Positions 1-10,987 of a stretch of DNA of 64,000 nt are shown here, in pieces. Numbering within the stretch: the first letter of the stretch is position 1; every line of letters begins with the position of its first letter. The stretch comes from Albugo candida (taxonomy: Eukaryota; Oomycota; Peronosporomycetes; Albuginales; Albuginaceae): positions 248,001 through 312,000 of the forward strand of contig CAJNAR010000171.1 in assembly GCA_905220665.1 (NCBI GenBank), given 5' to 3'. The notes beneath the pieces were generated by a model. That model did no database searches. It was not told the DNA's origin and saw only the letters and a list, made by a program, of their open reading frames with translations. Both the position numbers and the translations under genes were made by a program.

Positions 1-3000
1 CATCCAGAGTTTCGGGCTTGATGAAATTCTTAAAGCATGCGTCCAATGTGATGGATTCATTGCTGCTACTGGATGATTTGGTCCCATGAAAGGCTTGAAT
101 GGATTTATGATCTTTGATTTCATCTATTTCTGGTCGAAACCAAGTCGAAGGATTCGGTTCCAGCAGCTCAGAAGACCACACCAACCCAAAGAAGAATGGA
201 CCACGAGGATTCGTTGTGTGAGGCGAGGCCACTGGAACATGTTTGTGTTCCACGGAATGCACATACTCCAACAAGAGCACGGACTCGGTAGCTGGAATAG
301 ATTTCTCTCGAAATATGTATCCTTCAGAACTGGCAACGAAGAGATGGGACGCAAGTATCGCTGGTGAGATTTGAACTCCTGAAGTATATCTGCTGCTTTT
401 CTGCTACAAAGCAACATTTTGGTTACCAAACACCGCATAACGTAATAATAGAACACGTACTTGCACAATATGTGTTGAGATCTTCCGACTCCAATGGTGA
501 AGCGCACTAAAAGATTGACAACATGAATCATCGCTCACTGTGAGCACAATGAGTAGTGGACGTACTCGAGACAGGTTGTGTTCTCATCAAAAGTAAACAT
601 CAAAGGAATCCCAGCAAGTCGCGAGAAGCTACACGGCGAGTCAATGTCTCTTTTTTTGGAAATGATTTGGGACGGACTCACGTTTCATGATACAGAAATC
701 CAAGGTACTGAGAGGAGGCCATATCCATATCGGGATGTTTGGGGATATTGCCCCCTTCATGATCGATTTCGATATCGATAGGGGAAGCAGATTCCGGAGG
801 CTTGTCGTTCAGGGAAATGGGAGGAATGCACGACATTTCATAGGCGACAATCCGATCTTCATCGCCAATGCTGCTGATTCGGTCGGTGTCTCTATCATTG
901 TGAACAACTGGATGAGAGATTGTCGGGAGAGAATGAGTACAAAGTGAATGTACCGAATGAGACGAAAAATCGTCGATTGGTACACATCTGCTAGCACCAG
1001 CTTGTTGCTTGCGATTCCACAGACTTCACTGAGTGCGTGATAAAATGTCTGGACACATTGCTTTTTGGACACTTGAATGGCATAACGTGTGAAATGACAT
1101 TCGGATAGCTCATTTTCTTGTACAGCATCATTTGAAACCACAATTATATCAAGTACGCGTGTTGATTTAGTCGGTAGTTCCAGTTGGATACAATTGTATG
1201 GATCGAATGTGATGGATACTTTGGAACAAACAGGACACACGACGGTGGACTTGAATTGGCCTTGAATGTGATCAACAAAGATACTATCATTTCGTAATAA
1301 ATGACGTCGCCAGGCTTCATCGGCAACAAAGGCATCTTCTACTTTTCCGTCGGATTCTTGTACTTCGGTGTAAGGCTTCTGTTTGATACGATTCAAATCC
1401 TCATGTAATCCATCCAACATGTACGCCAATAGCTCCTGTGCGTCTTGCTGTTGATATCCTGAAAACTGCGGGGCGAATCGAGCGATCGCTCTTTTGAGTG
1501 CGATGGGAGATAGCTGACTTGTGCTTCCAAACCAAAGCTCTCGAATCAATTCGTTGTACACCAAAGCTAATTCTCCTCCTGTGCCTAATGGATTTCCTCT
1601 GTTCAAGTCTTGCTGAAAGCGAGTAGAAAGGAAATAATCGGTCAGTAGTCGCATGTGACTCAAGCACTGCAGAGCCGAGTTCAAGAAACAAGTATTTCCC
1701 AGGTTGCGAAGTCCTACTTTTCCACGCCGCTCCAACGCAATTGGATTACGCCAAAGTACTTGCACCTCTTTCGGAAGCTTTATCAACTCTTGTTCGATGA
1801 GATGTTCTTGTGTATCTGCGTGATGTATCATAACAGAAGCCTTTTCGAGCTTACTACATACTATTCTGTGGTACTTCCAATGTGAACGCTGGCAATCGAC
1901 AGTGCAGTAGTACACGCGTCGACATCGACCACATCGCTTCACAGCTTCATTTACCGATCGACAAACAATACAGCTTTTTACTCGCATGCTCTCATCCGAC
2001 AAAGTTTTGCTTCGAAGTGGCAAACTTCGATCCTCAACTACATTTTGTGTATCTATGTCTCCATCGTGATCCTCTTCTTCAAGCGGGAATTGAGCATCTC
2101 CATGTTGTGGTGAATGATCAGATTTATGTATTTTTAAAGACTCGTCGACTGAGGCTGCTAATTGATTGTTGATAACTTTGGTCTTCCCAACAATTTCTTC
2201 CAAGTCGTCTTCTCTTGCTTCTAATTCCTGTCATTGCATTCAAACAATATGTTACTAATGATCTCCACATTGAGTGGATATGCGCGTGGTACCGGATATA
2301 TCTGTACGCGATTGATTGTCATACTTTGATCGCGTTCATGCACGCATTTCGAAACAACAAAACGCGCAACTGTCGGACCACCTCCGTACCAGCAACAAAA
2401 AGCATCCCAGACTTCCTGAGGCACCAATACAAAATCGCGATTTTCCTCAAGATTTGGTCGGAGTGGGGCTCCAACTAAATCATCCAGATCCCGTTTCGTA
2501 TTCTCCATACCTTCGAGCAACACTCCATTATCGATTGATGGAAGAGTATCATTGTCCATTTCTCCTATTTCATTGTCTCCCTTGCAATACTCATAAGAGC
2601 TCGCCTCGCTCTCTCCGTACGACTCCATTGAGCAAGATGAAAATATGAGATGATTGGGTCTGAAATCCACCATTTGACACCATTTCTGCCACCAGCCGAA
2701 TGCGATCAAATATCGCTTCTCGCCGACGTGTAGAGACTAAAAATTGCAATTAGCGTGCAACTACCGAGAATAAAGCTATTTACATACCTGATTTTCTGCT
2801 TGTTGCAGTAGTTGGAATATAATCTCTCTTTCTTGGCTCTTTAGAGGCACAAGTGCGTGAGCCATCAGATTCGTCTCAATTGCGTTTACGTTCCTCTTTC
2901 TGCTGTTATGCTCTTCATTGTTCCTCCGTCGTGCTGCAGCACGCTTTTGAGCATTGGAAGGTTTCTTCTTATTCTATAGCATCATGTCAACGTCATTGAT

Positions 3001-3035
3001 CACCACTACTTGTCATTAATGCCTACCTTGGCCAT
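1..3035 (-). CDS. Ubiquitin-specific protease (DUSP-MYND-UCH), 3' end beyond window
   Basis: Predicted cysteine protease that removes ubiquitin from proteins. Exons on the minus strand: 3035-3027, 2973-2788, 2736-2293, 2227-954, 891-709, 649-566, 506-461 and 403-1; all junctions are GT-AG and phase-consistent. The order is a basic N-terminus, a DUSP domain (about residues 66-215, motif FGWWQKW), a MYND zinc finger (about 299-337, CxxC...CxxC...HxxxC pattern) and a UCH domain beginning with the Cys box GLRNLGNTCFLNSALQC, catalytic Cys near residue 393. The QQQDAQELL box follows. The part at the left edge, with DACFKNF and KPETLD, matches the USP region just before the zinc knuckle and His box, so the catalytic His and Asp lie outside the window. 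The first coding exon is only 9 nt (Met-Ala-Lys). The family is certain; the specific orthologue (USP4/11/15- or plant UBP-like) is not. Confidence 0.9.
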
Positions 3036-3160
3036 GACATTCGACCTGCCCAATCAAAGATGAACCAAAGCGAATTTATTCATATATTGCGTGTATTTCT
3101 TGTGACAATCGAAAATGTGTGTCTATCAATGTTATATTTACAATCTGTACGATGATATCC

Positions 3161-5515
3161 CTAAAATCCCAAAGTTGCGCGGCCATAAAACTCATCCTGG
3201 TGATCTTCAGGAAACTTATCCGCGCTCGCTGTGGTTGAAGTTTCTAACGGCGTATTCCGGCCACTTGAGGAAGTAGCTTCTCGCAAATTACGATGACTGT
3301 TATGCGCTCGTTTCAATACGTTTGTCGCTTGATATGCCAAAACTGCGGATCGCATTGTTTTTGTCTTACTTTCCTGTCGAAGAAATGTGTTTCCATTACG
3401 TAATGCAGTCACCCATTTCACCATTTCCTCGTTTGTTTTCGCGAAAAAATGAGATTGTTGCGTAGAAGTACACACTGCGAAATCTTTCCCTCGCTTCATA
3501 TCCTCGCAGATCACCTCGAAACTTGGATCGCCGACATGAATTTGACCGCGAACGACTGGATCACCACGCCGTTTATAATACTGCAGGAATCCATCAAGCG
3601 TGATCTCGCACCAGCGCTCGCGTGCGCCACGCATCGTCTTCATATTGCGAATGATACCTTTTTCACTCCATTCGGTGGGACCTTTATCCAGATAGCCCGA
3701 TATGGTTGGCATCGCTCGAATTCGGTTATCTTCCACCTTTGCATTTGGGTTTCGTGAGGAAGTCGTCAAAGGGTTTGTGGGAGTGGATGTGGATAAGCCT
3801 TTGTTGGCGTGCGGACTTGAGGATTTGCTTTTTTTCATCAAAGTCGAAATGGTGAGTGATGCATCACCGAGTGCTTTTGCCTTCTTCTCACGCAGCAAGT
3901 CCTGGGCTTGTTTGAGTTCTTCTTTGATAGCAGTACGTTTCGCCTGATACTCTTTTGCGAGTTCTTTATCTCCGTTTTGGGCTGCTTTGGCAAGTGTTCC
4001 AACAGCAGCTCGCTGGACTTTGCGCAACTCCAAAATGCGTGCTTCTAGCTGATTGATTTCGTTTTCAGAGGCATTGGATGTTCCAGAATCCTGCCCGCTG
4101 TCTTTCGTCTGGCTGGAATTTGTATATTCTTTGGATTTTGACGATTTGGAGCCATTCACCTTCTCAGTCAATCGATTCAAATGTTTGTTGAGTTGTGCCA
4201 TTTCTTTCTCAACTTTGGAAACCTTACGCTGTTCTTTCATAACTTCGTCATCAAACTGCTTCGTTTTGATACGCAGCGCCGATAATTTCTCGCTGACACT
4301 TGCATTGGGATCCAATCCAAACACATCTTTCTCCTCATTCGATGGGCCTTCGTCTGTATCCGTGGCTGTGTACTTGGACAATTGGCTCTCGAAATCATCC
4401 ATGGTTGTCTGAAGAGCGCTTCTTTCCTTACGCAGCTTTTTATTGGCTTGTGTCAGTTTGGCGATATCGTCTTCTAACGAGGTGTTTTTCTTTAAAAGTA
4501 TACTGTTTTTGGTCAGTTCTGGAGCCTCCATCAGATGCTTTTCCTGCAAACTCAGCTGGTCCAGCATCTTCTTATACTTTTCTTCGTCTACTTTAAGCTG
4601 CTTATGCTCCATAGTAAGAGTCCTCGACTTTTCTGATTCCTGACCGAATTCCGTTTGAATGATATCGTGCTTGCACTCTTGTAGCTTGAACGTATGCACC
4701 AGCTTCTTGGTCTCAATTCGCCACATTTCACCTCGCAACTCGCTCATCACGAGAACCCGGAGATACTGCTGTTTCTGTTTGAGGTAAGCTGTCGAGCTCT
4801 TTCCCTTCCTTTCCTTCTCCTGCTTTGCCGCTCTTGCAAGCTCAGGATTATCTTCTACTGTTCCTTTAGAAACATCAGCGAATTTCATCTTGATCGGTCG
4901 ACCGGATTTCTTCATCTTCTCCACAATGTCGTTGTATGTGTATCCAGCGAGACACACTCCATCGATCTCAATAACACGCATACCAATAACCAAACGCCTA
5001 CACAATATCTGAATACATCTGCTGGAATGCACATTGAGAATGTAATCACACAAACTTGTCAGGTTTCACACTCCAGTTGTATAACTCCGCTGCACCTGGC
5101 TTCCCGCCAACCTAGCATCATCCAGCCTTCAGTCCCATACTTTTCATTTCGAGTGGATACGTTCGACCAACCTTGGGAAGCTCATCGACCTCAGCCTGGA
5201 ATTGTGCATACGGTATGTTTTCGACTTGTTTGACTTCATGCAAGCTGACACCAAGCCTCGGTTCTGTGAATTCGATCTCACACTCGTTCAGCCAGTTATA
5301 GTTTTGTCGTGGAGCTGTAAGATCGACAATACAGTCATCATGGCGATATTCTTCCAGAGTGATAGCGAAAGCTTACCCGGCTGAATCTGTGGGCGCACCC
5401 ACTGCGTCTTGCCGCCTGGGGACACGTAATAAAAGCGACCGCGTTGTGACTTGCTCTCCCTCTTTGTCCACCCGGGAGGTAAGCGCTCATCCTCAGTAAT
5501 ACTCGTTGGAGCCAT
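3161..5515 (-). CDS. WW-PDZ-coiled-coil-PH scaffold protein
   Basis: Exons 5515-5377, 5314-5172, 5111-5056 and 4997-3161, giving about 724 residues. A WW domain lies at about residues 12-42 (LPPGW...FYYVSPGGKTQWVRP), followed by a PDZ domain split across exons 2-4 (EFTEPRLGVSL ... GMRVIEIDGVCL ... PIKMKF). A long Lys/Glu/Gln-rich coiled coil takes up the middle (about 170-440). A PH domain sits near 545-655, with the closing tryptophan in EEMVKWVTALRNG. The tail is Ser/Thr-rich. WW domains bind proline motifs, PDZ domains bind C-termini and PH domains bind phosphoinositides or proteins, so a membrane-associated adaptor is inferred. I know no named orthologue with this order. The start is the ATG directly before the WW domain; an upstream frame to 5720 has no matching signals. 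Confidence 0.82.
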
Positions 5516-5927
5516 TCTCCTCCCAAAATGTACGTTTCTTTAGCTTTTTGATCGGCAAACCACTCGATCCGATGTGTTCCCTGAATGTATACGCTATCGC
5601 ATGAGAAATGAGTGGAGAGGCATGTACGAGTGGGAGGATTATGACGTACCTATGGTGGTCAATTACATACAAAATGACGAGTAATAGTGCGATGTGTGTC
5701 ACCGAAAATGAATACTCCAAAATTCGATCTCGTTACGTTTAAATGCGCAGCAAAAACGCTGGAAAAATCGGATAATATGATAATATAAAGAGCTGCGTGA
5801 TATGTAATCCGAGAGGCTGTATTGTGTGTAGCAAGTATATAATGTGGTCTACGCTATCAATGTAGGCACGGCGACCATGCGCTCCATATGAAAAGTTGGT
5901 CTATTTATCAAACAATTCGCCGAGCCA
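5516..5927. other. Divergent intergenic region
   Basis: About 410 bp between the divergent starts of the WW-PDZ-PH gene (-) and the SPX-MFS gene (+). It must hold both promoters. A minus-strand frame from 5720 overlaps the WW start but shows no domain or convincing coding pattern. I see no RNA gene or repeat here. Confidence 0.5.
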
Positions 5928-8187
5928 ATGGTTCAGTTTGCAAAAAAGTTGATGCAAGCACAGCGACCGGAATGGAATGAGTATGTAGTATTATACGCAT
6001 TACCATTGCATAAATTCCTCTGACAAGCGTTTGAAAGCCATTATCTCAAGTATAAGCAGCTGAAAAAGCGATTGAAACAAGTGCTTGTGGTCGCCAAAGA
6101 TATCCAATCCACAAAGAATACGCCACAAGATGGGTTTAAGAAGGCGCTGGATTCAGAGGTAACGATCTCCCCTCGATTTGGGTGCTCCTACTGAGAGAAA
6201 AAGGTGCATTATTGGCTCGTAGGTGGAAAAAGTAGTGTTATTTCTACTATGCAAACAAGGCGAAATCGCTTCCTCGTTAGCCACTCTTCGTGAGCAACAA
6301 GCAGCGCTGACGGGAAGCGATATAGAAACGATACGAGCGCTAGCGGATGGCTACCGTCGAATTGGAGATGAATTGGTGCAATTATTACACTTTGTGGAAT
6401 TGAATGCGACTGGACTTCGTAAGATCCTAAAAAAGCATGACAAGACTATGCAACAGCACAAGATCATGGGCTCCTACCTAACGTCACGATCAGAGTCACA
6501 AGCGTCCCACTTGCATCAGTTGTACCATGACGAAGGAATCTCTGCCATTGTCGCGACGATCCGGTCCGCGTTGATTGAGCTCAGAAGACTGAAAGAGCTT
6601 CTGGAAAGTGGGAAGGATACTCGTACGAGCACTGATATGCCTACGACGATGACTCGCTCAATATCGGAAGATGAACCGGTGTTAGAGAGGATCGCTCATG
6701 CTCGACGTCGCCTCCAACAATCGACTCAATATGTCAAGACGATCGCTGCTCAGGCTCTTATTTTCGATACAGAATCCTCTGAAGATGAAGAAGAGAGTAC
6801 GATACAGTCGTTTAAACGACTCAAAGCGGATACTTCCGAGATCTCACGTGCGATCAATACGATGTGTACATTCATTTACATGATGAATTATTATATTGTC
6901 GCACCAACTAGCGCCGATTACGCGGCCGCATTGGGAGAAGAAGCGGCCTTTAGCGGTATTATCGTTGGAATGACACCTGTAGCTTCCCTCGCGAGCGCGG
7001 TTTTGTACAGCTGGTGGGCGAATCGCTCCTACAAGTCACCGCTTATTTTTGCGACAATATGTTTGGTGATAGGCAATCTCATGTATGGTGTGGCTTTGCA
7101 TTACAATAGTCTATGGCTGGCAATACTGGGTCGCTTATTGAATGGATTTGGAGGAGCTCGATCGATCAATCGACGATATATCGCTGACAACTACACGCGG
7201 GAAGAACGTACCCAAGCATCAGCGATGTTTGTTACCGCCAGCGCATTGGGTATGAGTGCTGGACCGGCGTTAGCTGCGGCACTGGACTATGTTCCAGACT
7301 TTAGCGTGCTTAATGTGCGTGTGACAGTGGAGACAGCTCCCGGCTGGGTCATGTGTTTTATTTGGCTTGCATATCTGCTGATTGTGCTTGTCTACTTTAA
7401 AGAGCCTGAACGTCAAGAAGGAAAGCACATTGAGTCTCAAACTGTGATCTGCAAAGACACCGAGACGTCCGAGTCGTCGTTATCTGTGGTCCACTGCCCA
7501 AATGAAAAGACAACGCTTCTATCAAGTGATCCCGAGCCTTATTACTCACTTCGGAGGCGCAGTAGCACTATGACTGGACCAGTTTCCGTGTCGCAATTAT
7601 GGTCCAACATACCAGTGATTGTGTCTCTCGTGGTGTATATCATTCTAAAGCTTGTGTTGGAATGTCTCATCACGTCATCATCGAGTTTGGCGCAGTATTA
7701 CTTTGCATGGAATTCCACAACTTCTGGACTTTATTTGGCCGCATTGGGGCTTCTTATGTTTCCCACAAACGTACTCGTAAGTCGCCTCACAGATCGATAC
7801 GAAGATCGATACATGATGGTCCTTTCAGAATGCTTGATGACGATCGGGATCATCATCTTTATCCACTATGGAGCGTACACGATATCGCAATTCATCGCCG
7901 GTGGAATCGTCATTTTCATATCGACAAATGTATTAGAAGGTGTGAATATGTCGCTCTTATCAAAAACGATCCCAAAGTCTTTCGCAAAAGGAACATTCAA
8001 TTCGGGTTTGCTCGCTACAGAAGCCGGGACTTTAGGCCGCGCTCTTGGCGACATTGCGATCGCCCTCATTGGCATCCCGGGAATGCAATATGTGCTCAAT
8101 TACACCTTCTTTCCGCTTTTCGTCATCTCTGTAGGCACCACACTCTACACAGTCTATCACTATAAGTCGCTCGTAACTCGTGAATGA
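5928..8187 (+). CDS. SPX-MFS phosphate transporter
   Basis: Exons 5928-5980, 6038-6158 and 6223-8187 (about 712 residues). The N-terminus is an SPX domain: MVQFAKKL at the start, then HYLKYKQLKKRL on the second exon and EKVVLFLL on the third, each lost if only the last exon is read. SPX domains bind inositol pyrophosphates and report phosphate status. After a linker with a run of acidic residues comes a major-facilitator domain with about 10-12 hydrophobic helices, with GRLLNGFGGAR resembling the MFS loop 2-3 region. The architecture matches plant PHT5/VPT and rice SPX-MFS vacuolar phosphate transporters, so vacuolar phosphate transport is inferred. The stop codon overlaps an ATG of the next open frame by four bases. 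Confidence 0.92.
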
Positions 8188-9905
8188 ACTTTTTCGGTCC
8201 ATTTTCTCCAAATTACTACGCGCGGAAGCATACGCAATGTTCCCATTGGAATATAAATAGCGACGTCTTTTTTCAGCACTTGTCAATCTCAATCGACGTC
8301 GAACGCGTCCCAATGTTTTTATTTTCGTGTGCGCGCACAAACTCATGCGATTCCTTTGTCAAAAACTCACTGGCACCGACTTCACACGCGTTGGGTTCGT
8401 ATGAGCCTTTCAGTCGCATACATTCGATCCGAGATGAACAGCCTGTCGTCGTATCCTGGGCCCAGCCAGCCCGTGAAGAAGCTTCTAACGGCGAGGAAGT
8501 GCCCATACCCGAGCATTCTGTGGGCATGTATCACCTTTTCTGTCATCCTGATCTTTGGTCTCCAGTGTTTGCAGCTTCTGGCGAGTTCACTGTCAAAGTT
8601 GTGCGTGCATTTTTCAAAAATGGCGTTGCAATGTTCCAATTCGCAATCATTTGCTCCTCTGTGCGAAGTCTGATAGAAGAGACTCGAGCCAATGCGGCTT
8701 CCAAACGATGCGCGTATGTCAAGTGTACAACTCGAACTGAGCAGCAAGTGTCTGAGTTTTTCAATCTCATCTCTTTGCGATATGTGGGCCATCGCTTTGC
8801 CGAGAATTTGCCGGGAAGTAGAGGCTGGACTGAGCTTTTTACTGGGGGATACTGTCTGGATGCACAGTCCAAGGCCATTCAATCCCTTTTGTGCACTCTA
8901 CTGAGCATGACAAGGATCGGATTCAATCATCTGGTGGTCTTGGACGATCCTATTATTGAAGATATGCACGTACGAAAGTTTCTCGATCTTCTCGCTGGAT
9001 TTGGAGATTCCACCATTATTGCGACGTGTTCGTGCGACGCACGTATCGAGAGGAAGGAAGAGCGTCCATTACTTCCATCCGCTTGGTTTGACTCGAGGAT
9101 AGAGACATCCGCACAAGCAGTGGGAAATTCCACAGTTCAGGATCTGTTCATGTCGCCTCGACAAGTAGCGACCAGGAGTTGGCAAGGTATACAGCCTCAG
9201 GTTAAAAAATCTCTATGTATCAAGCCGCATATACTGGACGGAAACCTGCAAAGAAGCTTTAAACCCAACACCTGTATCCGCTTTATCTCACCATCTCAAT
9301 GGCACTCCAACTGCTGTATCGAAGACGCATTCACCGTTGACATCACCAGCATCACAATGGCCCAAGATGTCGCCTACTTTGGCATCGTGGTGCTGTATTA
9401 CGCGCATAATCGACTGGAGCAAACGTGCGTTCGTCGACGATATTCAGACTTTGTGAGGCTTGCAGATCAAATGGATCGAAAACTTTCGACTATTTTATTG
9501 AGCCAACTTCTTCCAAGAAAAACATTTCGTCGTCCAAGCGGAGCCAAATCCATTGAACGACGAGCGTACGCGCTGCAATTATTCTTAGAGTACATGCTCA
9601 ATATCCAATTTCGCGGTGTTTTGGATCAAAAAGTCCCATTGAGTGCCGAGCCAAATGTCCGATCGTTTTTGAATCTTCCTCAAGTGCGATGGAATCTCGT
9701 CCCTCACGCATTGGCAATTGAACCCGCAGCGGAATTGCAGCGTTATCGTCAGAAAAGCAAATCATTTGTCCGAAGTAAAGCGTACAACGAGCCTATAGAG
9801 ATGTTTCCATCAGATTTAGACACAATCAATTCGCCTCTTTCATCGAGTGACTGTGATGCATCGAATTATTGCTCTTTAGGACAGCAAGGAAGTGATTCTG
9901 AATAG
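8184..9905 (+). CDS. PX-domain protein of unknown function
   Basis: Single open frame of 573 codons. A PX (phosphoinositide-binding) domain occupies roughly residues 385-510: strand region SITMAQDVAYFGIVVL, the basic RRYSDF motif that contacts phosphoinositide, and a helical end with LEYMLNIQF. The N-terminal 380 residues contain hydrophobic stretches but no fold I recognise. The tail is Ser/Asp-rich. The first ATG (8184) overlaps the stop of the SPX-MFS gene, so the real start may be a later methionine, for example 8313. A different frame at 8329-8673 carries a clear hydrophobic segment and could mean a missed splice in the first 400 bp. The PX call is solid; the N-terminal model is not. Confidence 0.68.
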   Translation: MNFFGPFSPNYYARKHTQCSHWNINSDVFFQHLSISIDVERVPMFLFSCARTNSCDSFVKNSLAPTSHALGSYEPFSRIHSIRDEQPVVVSWAQPAREEASNGEEVPIPEHSVGMYHLFCHPDLWSPVFAASGEFTVKVVRAFFKNGVAMFQFAIICSSVRSLIEETRANAASKRCAYVKCTTRTEQQVSEFFNLISLRYVGHRFAENLPGSRGWTELFTGGYCLDAQSKAIQSLLCTLLSMTRIGFNHLVVLDDPIIEDMHVRKFLDLLAGFGDSTIIATCSCDARIERKEERPLLPSAWFDSRIETSAQAVGNSTVQDLFMSPRQVATRSWQGIQPQVKKSLCIKPHILDGNLQRSFKPNTCIRFISPSQWHSNCCIEDAFTVDITSITMAQDVAYFGIVVLYYAHNRLEQTCVRRRYSDFVRLADQMDRKLSTILLSQLLPRKTFRRPSGAKSIERRAYALQLFLEYMLNIQFRGVLDQKVPLSAEPNVRSFLNLPQVRWNLVPHALAIEPAAELQRYRQKSKSFVRSKAYNEPIEMFPSDLDTINSPLSSSDCDASNYCSLGQQGSDSE

Positions 9906-10025
9906 CAAAAATCAAATGATTTTCAGTCTTTTGTCCAAACAAACGCATTCCCTATGACCGGTTGCGTTTAATTTAGCTCATTAGTTGACTTCAGATCTCT
10001 GTGTCGGATCAGTGTTTGCCCTACG

Positions 10026-10757
10026 ATGCAGAATATGAAGTGTGTGATCGTGGGGTAAGCTCTGGCGCTTTTGTTTGACGGGATAGAGGCTCATTGACGT
10101 AATAGGGACGGAGCTGTGGGGAAGACCTGTGTGCTGATCTCATACACAACCAATACGTTCCCTGGCGAATACATTCCAACGGTCTTTGACAATTACACAG
10201 CCAATGTGATGATTGACTCCAAACCTGTGAGCTTGGGCTTGTGGGATACAGCCGGACAGGAAGACTACAATCGCTTGCGTCCGCTTAGCTATCCGCAGAC
10301 GGATGTCTTTATTATATGCTTTTCGATCGTCAGGTACCTCCACGCAAGTGACATGAGATTTTTGCTTATTCGTTGAACGCAGCCGAGCTTCTTTTAAGAA
10401 TGTACGGGCCAAATGGCACCCTGAAATCTCACATCATGCGCCTGGAACTCCATTTGTCCTTATTGGGACCAAGTCGGATTTAAGAAAGGATAAAGAAACA
10501 CTCCAGCAACTTGAGCAGAATGATATGGCACCAATTACGACTAAAGAGGTTTGAAGTGCTTCTCATAGGACTTGAGACACTCACTTTGACCGTAGGGCGA
10601 AGAATTGGGCAATGAGCTTGGGGCGTACAAGTATTTGGAATGCTCCGCGCTGACGCAGGAAGGACTTAAACAAGTTTTCGATGAAGCGATCCGGTGCGTA
10701 TTGATCAGTCAAGAAACGCCAAAACGGAAGCCCAAGAAAGTATGCGTTATGCTCTGA
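10026..10757 (+). CDS. Rho/Rac-family small GTPase
   Basis: Exons 10026-10054, 10106-10333, 10383-10548 and 10596-10757, giving 194 residues, the usual Rho length. The P-loop GDGAVGKTC, switch I with IPTVFDNY, switch [19 protein letters not shown], the GTKSDL guanine motif and ECSAL are all present. A Rho insert helix is seen around [10 protein letters not shown]. The C-terminus has a lysine/arginine patch and ends in a CAAX box CVML, whose final Leu predicts geranylgeranylation and membrane attachment. It should act as a switch for actin and polarity, upstream of effectors such as formins. No catalytic residue is missing. The 29-nt first exon is split within the P-loop. Confidence 0.95.
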
Positions 10758-10987
10758 GCCGCGAGGCATTGATTGTATCCTTGTACGTGTGTGAAGCAAG
10801 ACATTATGATAAATAAACGCATTTCATTAAACGTCTCACGGTTGTGGGCATCCATTTCGCCCGGTAGGCCTTGAAACCACACGCTCATTCTGCAGAGTCT
10901 ACGCTTGCAAAGGTGAAAAGGCTTCGTCTTCTCTTTTGAGCTGATTGCGAGCTTCTATACGCAGCTACACCAACGGAGACGTCAATA

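Noticed and set aside
5493..5720. Upstream minus-strand frame as 5' extension of the WW gene
   Set aside because: It overlaps the WW start in another frame, has no donor that joins in phase, and has no recognisable protein features.
8329..8673. Plus-strand frame with hydrophobic segment as a separate gene
   Set aside because: Overlaps the PX gene frame; I keep it only as a sign that the PX gene's 5' model may be wrong.
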